A stretch of 64,000 nucleotides of DNA. It comes from an uncultured Burkholderiaceae bacterium. GTDB taxonomy: Bacteria; Pseudomonadota; Gammaproteobacteria; Burkholderiales; Burkholderiaceae_B. The notes beneath the pieces were generated by a model, which was not told where the DNA came from, ran no database searches, and worked only from the letters and a program-made list of their open reading frames with translations. A program made the position numbers and the translations under genes. How positions within the stretch are numbered: the first letter of the stretch is position 1; every line of letters starts with the position of its first letter. The stretch covers positions 1-64,000 of the forward strand of contig CALBEY010000134.1 of NCBI GenBank assembly GCA_937888805.1, written 5' to 3'. This document shows, piece by piece, positions 29,761 through 38,800 of the stretch.

Positions 29761-30496
29761 CCGGCACAAAAACGTAGCCCAGCCCCCAAACCGTTTGGAT
29801 ATAAATCGGTTTGGCGGGATTGGGTTCAATCAGTTTGCGTAGCCGAGAGATCTGAACATCTAGGCTACGATCAAATGCCTCGTACTCTCGGCCTCTGGCC
29901 AATTCCATTAACTTATCGCGTGAGAGCGGCACGCGGGGTTGCCGAGCAAAAACTTTCAACACCGCAAATTCACCAGTGGTGATCGGCACATCTTGTCCAT
30001 TGCGTTGAAGCGTGCGCTTAGATAAATTTAAAACGAAGGGGCCAAAGGCAACCATTTCACTTTCATGGCTAGGGCCTGCAGGGTGTTCGATGGTTTTGTT
30101 GCGCCGTAACACCGCGTTAACGCGAGCGAGAAGTTCGCGCGGGTTGAAGGGTTTGGCCACGTAGTCATCGGCACCAAGCTCCAGACCTCGGATGCGATCC
30201 ATGTCTTCGGTTTTGGCGGTCAACATGATGATGGGTGTCTGGTCATTGGCATGTCGCAAGCGCCGGCAGATGCTCATGCCGTCTTCGCCGGGCATCATCA
30301 CATCAAGCACGATCAAGTCCAGTCGTTCAACAGCCCGAACGCGGTCCATGGACACAGCGTCTTCTGCCGCGAAGACCTGAAAGCCCTGTTCGGTCAAATA
30401 TCGGCGCAAAAGGTCTCGCAGTCTGGGGTCGTCATCGACCACCAGAATGTTGGCACCCGAGCGGCGTTTGGCACTAGATTGTGTTTGCAACATCAT
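29747..30496 (-). CDS. ompR: OmpR-family response regulator
   Basis: DNA-binding regulator paired with the kinase downstream. Its 249 residues comprise a receiver domain with the acidic pocket DDD (21-23), phospho-acceptor Asp65 in LIVLDVMMPGEDG and Lys115 in YVAKPFNPREL, then a winged-helix domain (about 150-245) with SRDKLMELARGREYEAFDRS and QTVWGLGYVF. The close match in kind to OmpR/RisA suggests control of porins or envelope genes; whether it controls the porin at 6.2 kb is unknown. Tandem ATG at 30496/30493. Confidence 0.93.
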   Translation of the reverse strand: MMLQTQSSAKRRSGANILVVDDDPRLRDLLRRYLTEQGFQVFAAEDAVSMDRVRAVERLDLIVLDVMMPGEDGMSICRRLRHANDQTPIIMLTAKTEDMDRIRGLELGADDYVAKPFNPRELLARVNAVLRRNKTIEHPAGPSHESEMVAFGPFVLNLSKRTLQRNGQDVPITTGEFAVLKVFARQPRVPLSRDKLMELARGREYEAFDRSLDVQISRLRKLIEPNPAKPIYIQTVWGLGYVFVPDDDI

Positions 30497-30557
30497 CTTA
30501 ATAACGTTTTTAGTGTGGACAGTCTGGGTATGACGACGGGCCGGGAGGAAGGTTCAT

Positions 30558-30563
30558 TACAAT
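30558..30563 (+). promoter_or_regulatory. Candidate -10 box immediately before tsaB-rimI (possible leaderless start)
   Basis: TACAAT ends six bases before ATG 30570, so transcription would begin at or next to the start codon. A strong ribosome-site-like GGGAGGAAGG (30543-30552) lies 17 bases before the ATG, too far for normal use. Confidence 0.35.
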
Positions 30564-30569
30564 CTGACC

Positions 30570-31802
30570 ATGAAACCGATTCTGGCCATTGAAACCTCCA
30601 CCCCAGTTTGTAGCATTGCGCTGGCACAACCCGCTGAATCACCGGCTCTTGTTCATGAGCAGTGCGTTCAGGGAACGCCAGGCCACGCTCAGAGTGTACT
30701 GCCGTTGATCGACGCTGTCTTGGCGAAGGCTCGCCTGTCTCGCCACGACCTCGGGGTAGTGGCCTTTGGCCAGGGGCCGGGGGCGTTCACAGGGATTCGT
30801 TTGGGCTGCAGCATCGCCCAGTCGATTGCCTACGCTCTAGATTTGCCACTGGTGCCGGTTAATTCATTATTGGCAGTGGCCGCAGGTTTTGTGCAGGAAC
30901 AACCACGCGTGACGCTGGTAGCCTTAGATGCCCGGATGGATGAGATTTATTTTGCAGCGTATGGGCCGGATTTAAAAGAGCTGCAGTCCCCGATGTTGAT
31001 TGCTGCGGCTGATATTGAGCGTTTTATTGCGCCACGTCTTTACTATTGGCGCCGTGCCGTCGGCGCGCAAAAAGAGACTGAGCTCGTCGGGCAAGGGTGG
31101 CAGGTGGTTTCTCGTTGTCTGCCCAGTGAGGCCTTGGCTGCTTTGAAGGCCATGCCCATCACTTGGCGCGATCAAGAGGCGCTACCAATGGCGCGCCACA
31201 TTGCATCAGTGGCACTTAGCCGTTGGCAAGCGGGACAAACCGTCGTGCCTGAGCGTGCTTTGCCCCTGTACTTGCGCGATAAGGTGGCCTTTACCACAGC
31301 AGAAAGAAAACAAGGCTCAGGCGGGAACCCCAAGGTGGCGACCATGGCCACTGACTTGGTCTTGCCAATGTCGGCCCAGGATTTGTCAGCCGTCGTTGAG
31401 CTTGAGTTGCAATCACAGGCCTTTCCTTGGAGTCGCCGTCATTTTGAGGATGCATTGGCGGCGAACTATCCCGCCTGGGTTGTTCGGCGCGAGGGCCAGT
31501 TGATTGGCTTTTGTGTGGCGATGTTAGCGATCGAGGAAGCGCACGTCTTGGTGATCGCGGTGGCCAGTGATGCGCGTCGTGCTGGCGTGGGCTCAATGCT
31601 TTTGAGTCAGGTTCAGCGCCATGCCGAAATGTGGGCCTTGGGTAGAGTGTTGTTAGAAGTCAGGCCTTCCAATACCCGTGCGCTGGCGTTTTACGCCCAG
31701 CAATCATTCACCGAGATTGGTCGGCGCAAAGGGTATTACCCTGCGGCCCACGGCCAACGTGAGGATGCTATTGTGATGTCACGACGGATCAGCGAAACTT
31801 AA
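30570..31802 (+). CDS. tsaB: Fused TsaB (tRNA t6A synthesis) - RimI (ribosomal S18 N-acetyltransferase)
   Basis: One frame of 410 residues joins two usually separate proteins. Residues 1-255 are TsaB, the TsaD partner in making t6A37 in tRNAs for ANN codons: ETSTPVCSIAL (8-18), GQGPGAFTGIRLG (67-79) and the usual end YLRDKVAFTTAERKQG (234-249). Residues 265-410 are a GNAT acetyltransferase like RimI, which acetylates the N terminus of protein S18, with the acetyl-CoA loop RRAGVGSMLL (336-345) and a C-terminal NTRALAFYAQQSF. Met259 in the linker marks where a free RimI could begin. There is no sign of a frameshift. The UDG gene follows after eight bases. Confidence 0.9.
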   Translation: MKPILAIETSTPVCSIALAQPAESPALVHEQCVQGTPGHAQSVLPLIDAVLAKARLSRHDLGVVAFGQGPGAFTGIRLGCSIAQSIAYALDLPLVPVNSLLAVAAGFVQEQPRVTLVALDARMDEIYFAAYGPDLKELQSPMLIAAADIERFIAPRLYYWRRAVGAQKETELVGQGWQVVSRCLPSEALAALKAMPITWRDQEALPMARHIASVALSRWQAGQTVVPERALPLYLRDKVAFTTAERKQGSGGNPKVATMATDLVLPMSAQDLSAVVELELQSQAFPWSRRHFEDALAANYPAWVVRREGQLIGFCVAMLAIEEAHVLVIAVASDARRAGVGSMLLSQVQRHAEMWALGRVLLEVRPSNTRALAFYAQQSFTEIGRRKGYYPAAHGQREDAIVMSRRISET

Positions 31803-31810
31803 AAAACCCT

Positions 31811-32725
31811 ATGGTTAAACCCACCACCCCCATGACTGTGTCGCGCAAACCTGTATTGCAAGTGCCAGTTTCCGCCACGCAACATGCCTGGCTCTCAGCC
31901 ATGGGTGTTAATGTGCCTTGGATCGTGACAGAAGGGGCCTCACAATCGCCATCGGCTGAGCCTAGGCAAGTGACCCAAGTCCAAGCCGCGCCTGTCAATC
32001 CCTCAACGACGATCGATCAAGCGCCAGTGGCACCGCCACCAGCGGCCTTAAAAGTAGCCCTTCAGGCGCTGAAAAACCCCCAAAAACGCGCTGGGTCGCA
32101 AGCGTCTGTGCCCATCATTGCGCGGCAGTCCGGTCACACGGATGAGTCCATCAAACAACAAGATTTGGAACAATTGCAGGCGATGATTCGAGTGTGCCAA
32201 GCCTGCAGCTTGTGCGAGCAACGCACGCATGCGGTTGCTGGCGAAGGCAGTGCCAAGCCGAGCGTATTGATTGTTGGTGAAGCGCCTGGCGAACAAGAGG
32301 ACATTGAGGGACGCCCTTTTGTTGGGCGCTCAGGTCAATTGCTCGAGAACATGCTCCAGGCGATTCAGTTGGATCGGTTTGAGCAAGTGTTCATTACCAA
32401 TGTGGTGAAGTGCCGTCCTCCCGCCAATCGCAATCCGCGCGATGACGAAATTCAAGCGTGTGCACCCTATCTGCTCAGACAAATAGAACTGTTGCGACCA
32501 ACCGTGGTGTTGGCCATGGGACGCTTTGCCGCTCACGCTTTGCTCAAGACCAAAGAACCACTTCAGAAACTTCGCCTAGCGTCACAGACTGTGCCCCCTG
32601 GTGAGAATCCCACACCGGTGGTCGTGACCTATCACCCCGCCTATCTGCTACGACGCCCGACAGACAAGCGACTCGCTTGGGAAGACCTCAAGCGAGTGCG
32701 TGCGCTCTTGAGCCCGAAGGATTAG
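31811..32725 (+). CDS. Uracil-DNA glycosylase, family 4 (iron-sulfur type)
   Basis: It removes uracil from DNA at the start of base excision repair. Residues 120-304 form the family 4 domain: cysteines 129/132 (CQAC, with 135 nearby), 201 (VVKCRPP) and 217 (IQACAPY) bind [4Fe-4S]; GEAPGEQED (156-164) is the catalytic motif and VVTYHPAYLLR the DNA-binding His motif. The first 115 residues are Pro/Ala/Gln-rich and look unstructured, an N-terminal extension seen in Burkholderiales homologues formerly called phage SPO1 polymerase-related. Probably co-transcribed with tsaB-rimI. Its 3' end overlaps the aminotransferase gene by 38 bases. Confidence 0.93.
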   Translation: MVKPTTPMTVSRKPVLQVPVSATQHAWLSAMGVNVPWIVTEGASQSPSAEPRQVTQVQAAPVNPSTTIDQAPVAPPPAALKVALQALKNPQKRAGSQASVPIIARQSGHTDESIKQQDLEQLQAMIRVCQACSLCEQRTHAVAGEGSAKPSVLIVGEAPGEQEDIEGRPFVGRSGQLLENMLQAIQLDRFEQVFITNVVKCRPPANRNPRDDEIQACAPYLLRQIELLRPTVVLAMGRFAAHALLKTKEPLQKLRLASQTVPPGENPTPVVVTYHPAYLLRRPTDKRLAWEDLKRVRALLSPKD

Positions 32726-34064
32726 TTGACAAGTCCAAGCTCGCTAGCGCCCCTTCAATTGCACTTGTCAGCTTGCTGACCACTTCATCAATCTGCTCGT
32801 CTTCGATGATGAAGGGGGGCGCCAAAAGAATGTGATCGCCGCGTTGCCCGTCAATGGTGCCGCCCATGGGATAGCAAAGTAGGCCATGGTTCATGGCTTG
32901 CGCTTTGACCTTGGCGTGTAACTTCAATGCGGGGTCAAACGGTGCTTTGGTGGCACGATCTGCAACCAACTCGATGCCACGGAATAGGCCACGGCCGCGG
33001 ATGTCACCAATGTTGGGATGGCCAGCCAGCGCCACGCGAAGGGCTGCGTCGAGCTTGTCACCTTTTTCGCGGACTTTGGACAAAAGATCCTTTTCAAGCA
33101 TCACATCCAGCACCGCATTGGCAGCTGCCGCGGCAACCGGGTGTCCGAGATAGGTGTGGCCGTGTTGAAAGAAGCCCGAACCTGCATCAACCGCATCGTA
33201 GATTTTTTGGCTGGCCAGTAACGCACCAATGGGCTGATAGCCCGCGCCAAGACCTTTGGCAATGGTGATCATGTCAGCGGTAATCCCTTCGGCCTCAATG
33301 CTAAACAGATGGCCCGTGCGGCCCATGCCGCACATGACTTCGTCCAAAATCAGCAGCACACCGTACTGGTCGCATATCTCACGGATGCGTTTGTAGTAGC
33401 CCGGTACGGCGGCCACAGCACCTGTTGTGGCTCCAACAACAGGTTCGGCAATGAAGGCCATGACAGTGTCAGGGCCAAGCCTTAGGATTTCTTGCTCAAG
33501 TTCGTTGGCAACCCGTTGACCGTAATCATGTTGACTTTCGTCATCGCGTTTGCCGCGGTACTCAAAGCATGGCGAGATGTGTGTGGTGTCAACCAACAAT
33601 GGTGAAAATTGGGCGCGGCGCCATTCGTTACCGCCAGCAGCCAAGGCCCCTAACGTATTGCCGTGATAGCTCTGGCGCCGTGCAATCACGCGATGGCGCG
33701 ATGGTTCGCCGATCTCTAAAAAGTACTGGCGTGCCAACTTGATCGCCGCTTCAACCGCTTCTGAGCCACCAGAAACCAGATAGACACGGTCGATACCGGC
33801 TGGTGCCCGTTCAATCAGTCGATCGGCTAGCCGCTCGGCGGGTTCGGTGGTAAAAAAGCCCGTGTGCGCGAAGTCCAGCTGCTCGATTTGATCGTGAATG
33901 GCTTGCCGCACGTGGGGGTCTGAGTGCCCTAAGCAAGAAACCGCTGCGCCACCAGAGCCATCAAAGTATCGTTTGCCGTTGCTGTCAATCAGGTAGCAGC
34001 CGTCACCTTTGACAGCGGTGGGGAGTGTCCCGCGGGTAGAACGCCCAAAAATGTGGTTTGACAT
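32688..34064 (-). CDS. Class III aminotransferase (PLP-dependent, aspartate aminotransferase family)
   Basis: Transfers amino groups using pyridoxal phosphate. The 458 residues hold VSGGSEAVEAAIK (98-109, phosphate loop), SYHGNTLG (132-139), LILDEVMCGMGRTG (238-251, Asp241 contacts the cofactor ring) and TIAKGLGAGYQPIGALL (267-283, Schiff-base Lys270). The subgroup resembles omega-amino acid:pyruvate or putrescine-type aminotransferases often annotated simply as aspartate aminotransferase family protein. The real donor is unknown and neighbours give no pathway clue. The 3' end overlaps the UDG gene. Confidence 0.88.
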   Translation of the reverse strand: MSNHIFGRSTRGTLPTAVKGDGCYLIDSNGKRYFDGSGGAAVSCLGHSDPHVRQAIHDQIEQLDFAHTGFFTTEPAERLADRLIERAPAGIDRVYLVSGGSEAVEAAIKLARQYFLEIGEPSRHRVIARRQSYHGNTLGALAAGGNEWRRAQFSPLLVDTTHISPCFEYRGKRDDESQHDYGQRVANELEQEILRLGPDTVMAFIAEPVVGATTGAVAAVPGYYKRIREICDQYGVLLILDEVMCGMGRTGHLFSIEAEGITADMITIAKGLGAGYQPIGALLASQKIYDAVDAGSGFFQHGHTYLGHPVAAAAANAVLDVMLEKDLLSKVREKGDKLDAALRVALAGHPNIGDIRGRGLFRGIELVADRATKAPFDPALKLHAKVKAQAMNHGLLCYPMGGTIDGQRGDHILLAPPFIIEDEQIDEVVSKLTSAIEGALASLDLSTNPSGSRAHALA

Positions 34065-34069
34065 GTCAA

Positions 34070-34381
34070 TTAGTTCCTAACGACGTAGACGGATTGTTTG
34101 GCGTGGCGAACGATACGGGCAGCGTTTGGCCCCAAAAAGTAATCTTTAAATGCCGGGCGGTGGGCTGACAAAACAATCACGTCCACCGATAACTTATCGG
34201 TCGCCTTTAAGACTTCATGATATACCGTGCCATGCAAAACGTGGGGTCGAGCATTAACAGATTCCGGCACTTTTTCTAGGGCCCACTGCTTAAGCGCACG
34301 CCCAAAGTCTAAAAGGGCTTTCTTTTCAAAGTCTTTGCTCAAAGCGCTGGTTGCATGATCAACACCAATGCGTGCCGTCAT
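34070..34381 (-). pseudogene. Universal stress protein (UspA family), truncated at the N terminus
   Basis: The readable 103 residues match the C-terminal two thirds of a UspA domain: DFEKKALLDFGRAL, then VLHGTVYHEVLKATDKLSVD and LGPNAARIVRHAKQSVYVVR, which holds the ATP-loop-like G-x-N-A and the last strand. A normal UspA has about 140-150 residues beginning with a first strand and nucleotide-binding Asp. Upstream of ATG 34381 the same frame reads on as family-like HTTGSAICL but meets TGA at 34409-34411, and a possible old start (ATGAAACG at about 34461 on the minus strand) is out of frame. The N-terminal 40 or so residues look deleted or shifted. It could still be translated as a short protein. 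Confidence 0.65.
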
Positions 34382-34499
34382 GAGACAAATGGCGCTGCCT
34401 GTGGTGTGTCAGACGCTAACGACGCTATCTTCGCCAATCGTGAAAGAAACGTTTCATTGGCTCAAATGCCAGGTGCTGGCTGGTGCTTGTTTTTTTGAG

Positions 34500-35801
34500 T
34501 TATAGCGCGGTGCCGTGCCCCTGCTTACCGATCTCGTTTATCAAACCGGGGTATTTTTTTAGGTTGTGCCGACTGAACAAAATGATCAAGAACATCAGCA
34601 CGGCGACCAACACACCGAAGATGACAATGATCGTGTTGATGGGTAGATCAAGGCTTAGCATCAGTGTGTAAGTGCCGAGCATTAACAAAATGTTCAATTG
34701 CTCGTTAAAGTTTTGCACAGCAATGGAATGGCCAGCAGACAACAACAGGTGGCCGCGGTGCTGCAATAAGGCATTCATGGGGACGACGAAATAACCCGAC
34801 AGCCCGCCAATCAACAAAAGCAGGCTGTAGACCTCCCATTTGTCGCTGACCAAAGGCATCACCAAGACAATCAGTCCCATAAAAACGCCCATTGGCAGCA
34901 CGCTTAACGCCTTGCGCAGCGGCACACGGCTGGCAAAAACTGCCCCAAAAATCGTGCCAAAGGCTGTCACCCCCATCAAAATGGAGGCCTGATCGAGCCG
35001 GTAGCCGAGGTGGCTGCGACCCCATTCAATGACAATGAGTTGTAGGGTGGCGCCAGCGCCCCAAAACAGTGTCGTGACGGCCAATGAAACTTGACCCAAC
35101 CGATCACGCCACAAAATACGGACATAGCCGGCGAATGCGTTGACCAAGCGAATGGGGTTGGCGTGTTGCTTTGGGTATTGGATGCCGGTGACTGGTATGA
35201 GCAAATTGCAGGCTGCTGCTGCTGCGTAAATGAAAGCAATACAAAGGATCGCCGCTTCAGCTGGCGTTCGAACATATAGCGATAGAGTCTGGTGGTTGAG
35301 TAAGATGTCGGACGCCATGGGCGAAATCAAAAAGCCACCGAGTACTGTGCCCAAGATAATCGAGGTGACCGTGAGCCCCTCAATCCAGCTATTGCCTTTG
35401 ACAAGGTCCGTGGGTTGTAACATTTCGGTCACAATACCGTATTTGGCCGGCGAATAGGCGGCTGCACCCACGCCAACCAAGGCAAAGGCGGCCACCACCA
35501 AGTAGGTCTGACCAGCCTCAGACAGACCAAAAATGCCATACCAAAACATGATGAGGCAGCCTAGAATTTTGACGGCATTGGTGATGAACATCACGCGCCC
35601 CTTGGGAAATGCATCTGAAAACGCGCCCACGAAGGCAGCCAAAAAGACGTAGGTGGCCGCGAACCACCATTTCATCATCGGCGCCATCCAATCGGGCCCG
35701 TGTAGTTCTTGAAGTAGCGCAATGGCAGCGATAAACAGGGCGTTGTCAGCCAGAGAGGACAACGCTTGTGCTGCCATGACCAAATAAAAGCCCCGTGTCA
35801 C
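34500..35801 (-). CDS. lplT: MFS transporter, LplT-like (lysophospholipid flippase)
   Basis: A 433-residue membrane protein with about 12 helices. LplT moves lysophospholipids across the inner membrane for re-acylation. Matching marks are the N-terminal RGFYLVMAAQALSSLADNAL, YSPAKYGIVTEML and PMNALLQHRGHLLLSAGHSI. The long open frame continues to 36233, but that part is antisense to smc. I choose GTG 35801, with GGGGA six bases upstream, because it keeps the family's RGFY start; ATG 35777 is the alternative. The usual LplT partner gene aas is not next to it here. Confidence 0.85.
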   Translation of the reverse strand: MTRGFYLVMAAQALSSLADNALFIAAIALLQELHGPDWMAPMMKWWFAATYVFLAAFVGAFSDAFPKGRVMFITNAVKILGCLIMFWYGIFGLSEAGQTYLVVAAFALVGVGAAAYSPAKYGIVTEMLQPTDLVKGNSWIEGLTVTSIILGTVLGGFLISPMASDILLNHQTLSLYVRTPAEAAILCIAFIYAAAAACNLLIPVTGIQYPKQHANPIRLVNAFAGYVRILWRDRLGQVSLAVTTLFWGAGATLQLIVIEWGRSHLGYRLDQASILMGVTAFGTIFGAVFASRVPLRKALSVLPMGVFMGLIVLVMPLVSDKWEVYSLLLLIGGLSGYFVVPMNALLQHRGHLLLSAGHSIAVQNFNEQLNILLMLGTYTLMLSLDLPINTIIVIFGVLVAVLMFLIILFSRHNLKKYPGLINEIGKQGHGTAL

Positions 35802-35898
35802 TAAAAATCCCCAAGTCCGATTGCGGCTGAGTATAGCCTTAAGGCTTTTCAGGTGTGCGTTATTATTCAGTGATAAAAAATTGTCATTGTGAGCAAAC

Positions 35899-38800
35899 GT
35901 GCGCCTGACACAAATAAAACTTGCTGGGTTTAAGTCCTTCGTTGATCCCACGGTTATTCCAACCCCCAGCCAGCTGGTGGGTATTGTGGGACCCAATGGC
36001 TGTGGTAAGTCCAACATCATTGACGCTGTCAAATGGGTGTTGGGTGAAACACGTGCCACCGAACTGCGCGGTGAATCCATGCAGGATGTGATTTTTAGCG
36101 GATCAAGCGACAGAAAGCCGTCTGGTCGGGCATCGGTCGAGTTGGTTTTTGATAACAGTGATGGTCGGGCTGCGGGCCAGTGGAGTACGTTTAGCGAAAT
36201 TTCCGTGCGGCGAGTGCTAACCCGTGACGGCACGAGCAGCTACTTGGTTAATAACCAACAGGTTCGCCGGCGCGACGTACACGACATTTTTTTGGGTACA
36301 GGCTTGGGTGCCCGTGGGTACGCGATTATTGGCCAAGGCATGATTAGTCGATTGATCGAGGCTCGGCCCGAAGAACTCCGTGTTTACTTAGAGGAAGCCG
36401 CTGGCGTGTCGCGTTATAAAGAGCGCCGTCGAGAAACAGAAAACAGGCTGCACGACACCCGAGAAAACTTGGTTCGCGTCGATGATATTTTGCAGGAATT
36501 GACCTCGCAACTTGGCAAATTAGAGACTCAGGCGCAGGTGGCGGCCCAATACCGCCAGTGGCAAGAAGAGGGTCAGTTCAAGCAGCACGCCCTTTGGTAT
36601 TGGCGAGAACAAGCCGCGCACGACGACAAAGCGCGCTTGTTTCAGAAAACAGAACAAGCACAGACTGCCCTAGAAGAGGCCACTGCTAAATTGCGACAAC
36701 TTGAGGCCGAACTTGAAACGCGCCGACAAGCTCACTATGCATCAAGCGATGCGGTTCATGCTGCGCAAGGTGCCTTGTACGAGGTGAACGCCCAGGTGAG
36801 TAGCCTTGAGGCCGAAATTCGACACCTGGTTGATGCTCGCCAGCGTTTGTTATCGCGCCAAACCCAACTGCAAGCGCAAGCGCAAGAGTGGCAGGCACAA
36901 ATCGCGCACTGTACCGAACAGTTAGAGGTTGAGCGCGGCGCACTCGAGGCACAAGCCATTACACTGGAACAGGCGCAACAGTCTGCCCAATCGGTGCAAG
37001 CGCAACTGCCTGCCGCTGAACAAATGGTTCGTGAGGCGGCTGCCCAGCGCGATCAAATGCGCAGCGCATTGGCAAAACTAGAACAAAACATGGCGCTTGT
37101 CTCGCAGCGTCTGGGGGATGCTCAGCGCCAAATCCAGTCCCTTGAACAGCGCGAAGAGCGCCTGCAAGCGCAGGGTCAAGAACTCGATGAGCCCGATCCT
37201 CGCGCTTTAGATCGTCTGGCGGGCGATAAGCAAGCGGCCGATCAGTTGCTCGAAGAAGCTCAGGCCGTCCTGACAGATCTTGAAGCCGCCTTACCACAGG
37301 TCGACGAGCAGCGTAGCGTCGCTCGAGACCAAGCACAAACACAAGCCACAGCGTTGTCACAACTTGAAGCACGTCGCTCGGCGTTGGTGCGCCTCCAGGA
37401 AGATGTGCAGAAATCGGGCACGCTTGAGCCTTGGTTAGCCAGTCATGAGTTGGGGCAGTTGCCGCGATTGTGGCAAAAGTTAAATGTGGCGCAAGGTTGG
37501 GAGTCCGCTCTTGAAGCTGTTCTCAATGAGCGCATGACGGGGGTGGAAGTCAGTAACCTGTCTTGGGCACAAGCCTTCGCAGAAGACAGCCCACCGGCGC
37601 GCTTGGCTTTCTTCCAGCTGCCCGTGCCAGCGCCAGCTGCATCAGGGGTTACGGGCTTGACCTCGCTGGCTTCTCTGGTGCAAACCAATGAACCAGCGCT
37701 TAAAACGCTGATGCAGGGTTGGTTGGGGCAGGTTTTTATTGCTGAAAGCTTGGCTGATGCCATGGCCAAGCGCAGCGAGTTGCCGGCAGGGGGGGCTTGG
37801 GTCGTGCCCGCCGGCCACTTGGTTGATGCTTACTCTGTGCGTTTTTATGCTCCGGATTCAGAGCAGGCTGGCATGCTGGCGCGTCAGCAAGAAATAGAAA
37901 ACCTGCAGCGTGAGATCAAAGCCAATCAGTTGATGACCGATCAAGCCAAAGCCGATGCGACACGCGCTGAGGTGGCTTGGCAACAAGCCTCATCAGCCAT
38001 TGTTCCCGCGCGTCAACGCGTCTCGGAATTGACACAACGTGCCCATGGGTTGCAGCTGGCCTTCACCAAATTGCAGCAAGAAACGCTTCAGCGCACACAA
38101 CGATCGGCGCAACTCGACCAGGATCTGGTCGAGTTGCGCAGTCAGCAAGAAGCACTCTTGGCTCAGCGTGATGAGGCCGAAGAGGCCTTCGCGACGCTCG
38201 ATGAGCAATTGGCTGAGCAACAAGGTGCATTTGCCGAGGCTGAGATGGCCGGCGAGCAATTGGCCAACCAAGCCAATCAGATTCGCGAGCAATGGCGTGA
38301 ACGTGAGCGAGCTGAACAGGAAGGCGTCTTTGCCCAACGCGGCACCCAAGCGAGGATTGCTGAGCTTGAACGCAACTTGCAATTGGCCCACGAACAACAA
38401 ACACGGGCTGCAACAGAATCTGAGTCGCTGGTTTACGAATTGAGTGCATTGGACGCACAGACGCCCGAGAACGGTTTGCAAGAGGCTCTGGTTTTGCGCA
38501 CAGAAAAAGAAGAAGTACTGGGCCGTCTACGCATCGAAATGGATGCGCTTGCGGCCCAGCTTCGAGAGGCCGATGAAGCACGCTTATCGCTTGAACGCGC
38601 TTTGCAGCCTCAGCGTGAGGTGATTACTGAGTTACAGCTCCAAGAGCAGGCTGCTCGACTGTCAGCCGAGCAGTTCGCACAGCAACTTGATGAACAGCAA
38701 GTGGATCGTGTTGCTTTGGCCAAAGCCATCGAAGCGCAGGGCAACGAAGACTTTCGTAAGATTGGTTGGTTGCAAGCTGAGGTGCAGCGCACCAATCGGC

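Noticed and set aside
35802-36233. N-terminal extension of the LplT-like frame (about 144 codons more)
   Set aside because: It is antisense to the conserved ATP-binding head of SMC and has no transporter likeness; GTG 35801 with a good ribosome site is the better start.
37993-38581. Overlapping minus-strand frames of 162 and 172 codons inside smc
   Set aside because: They mirror the repetitive coiled-coil codons of smc and show no domain.
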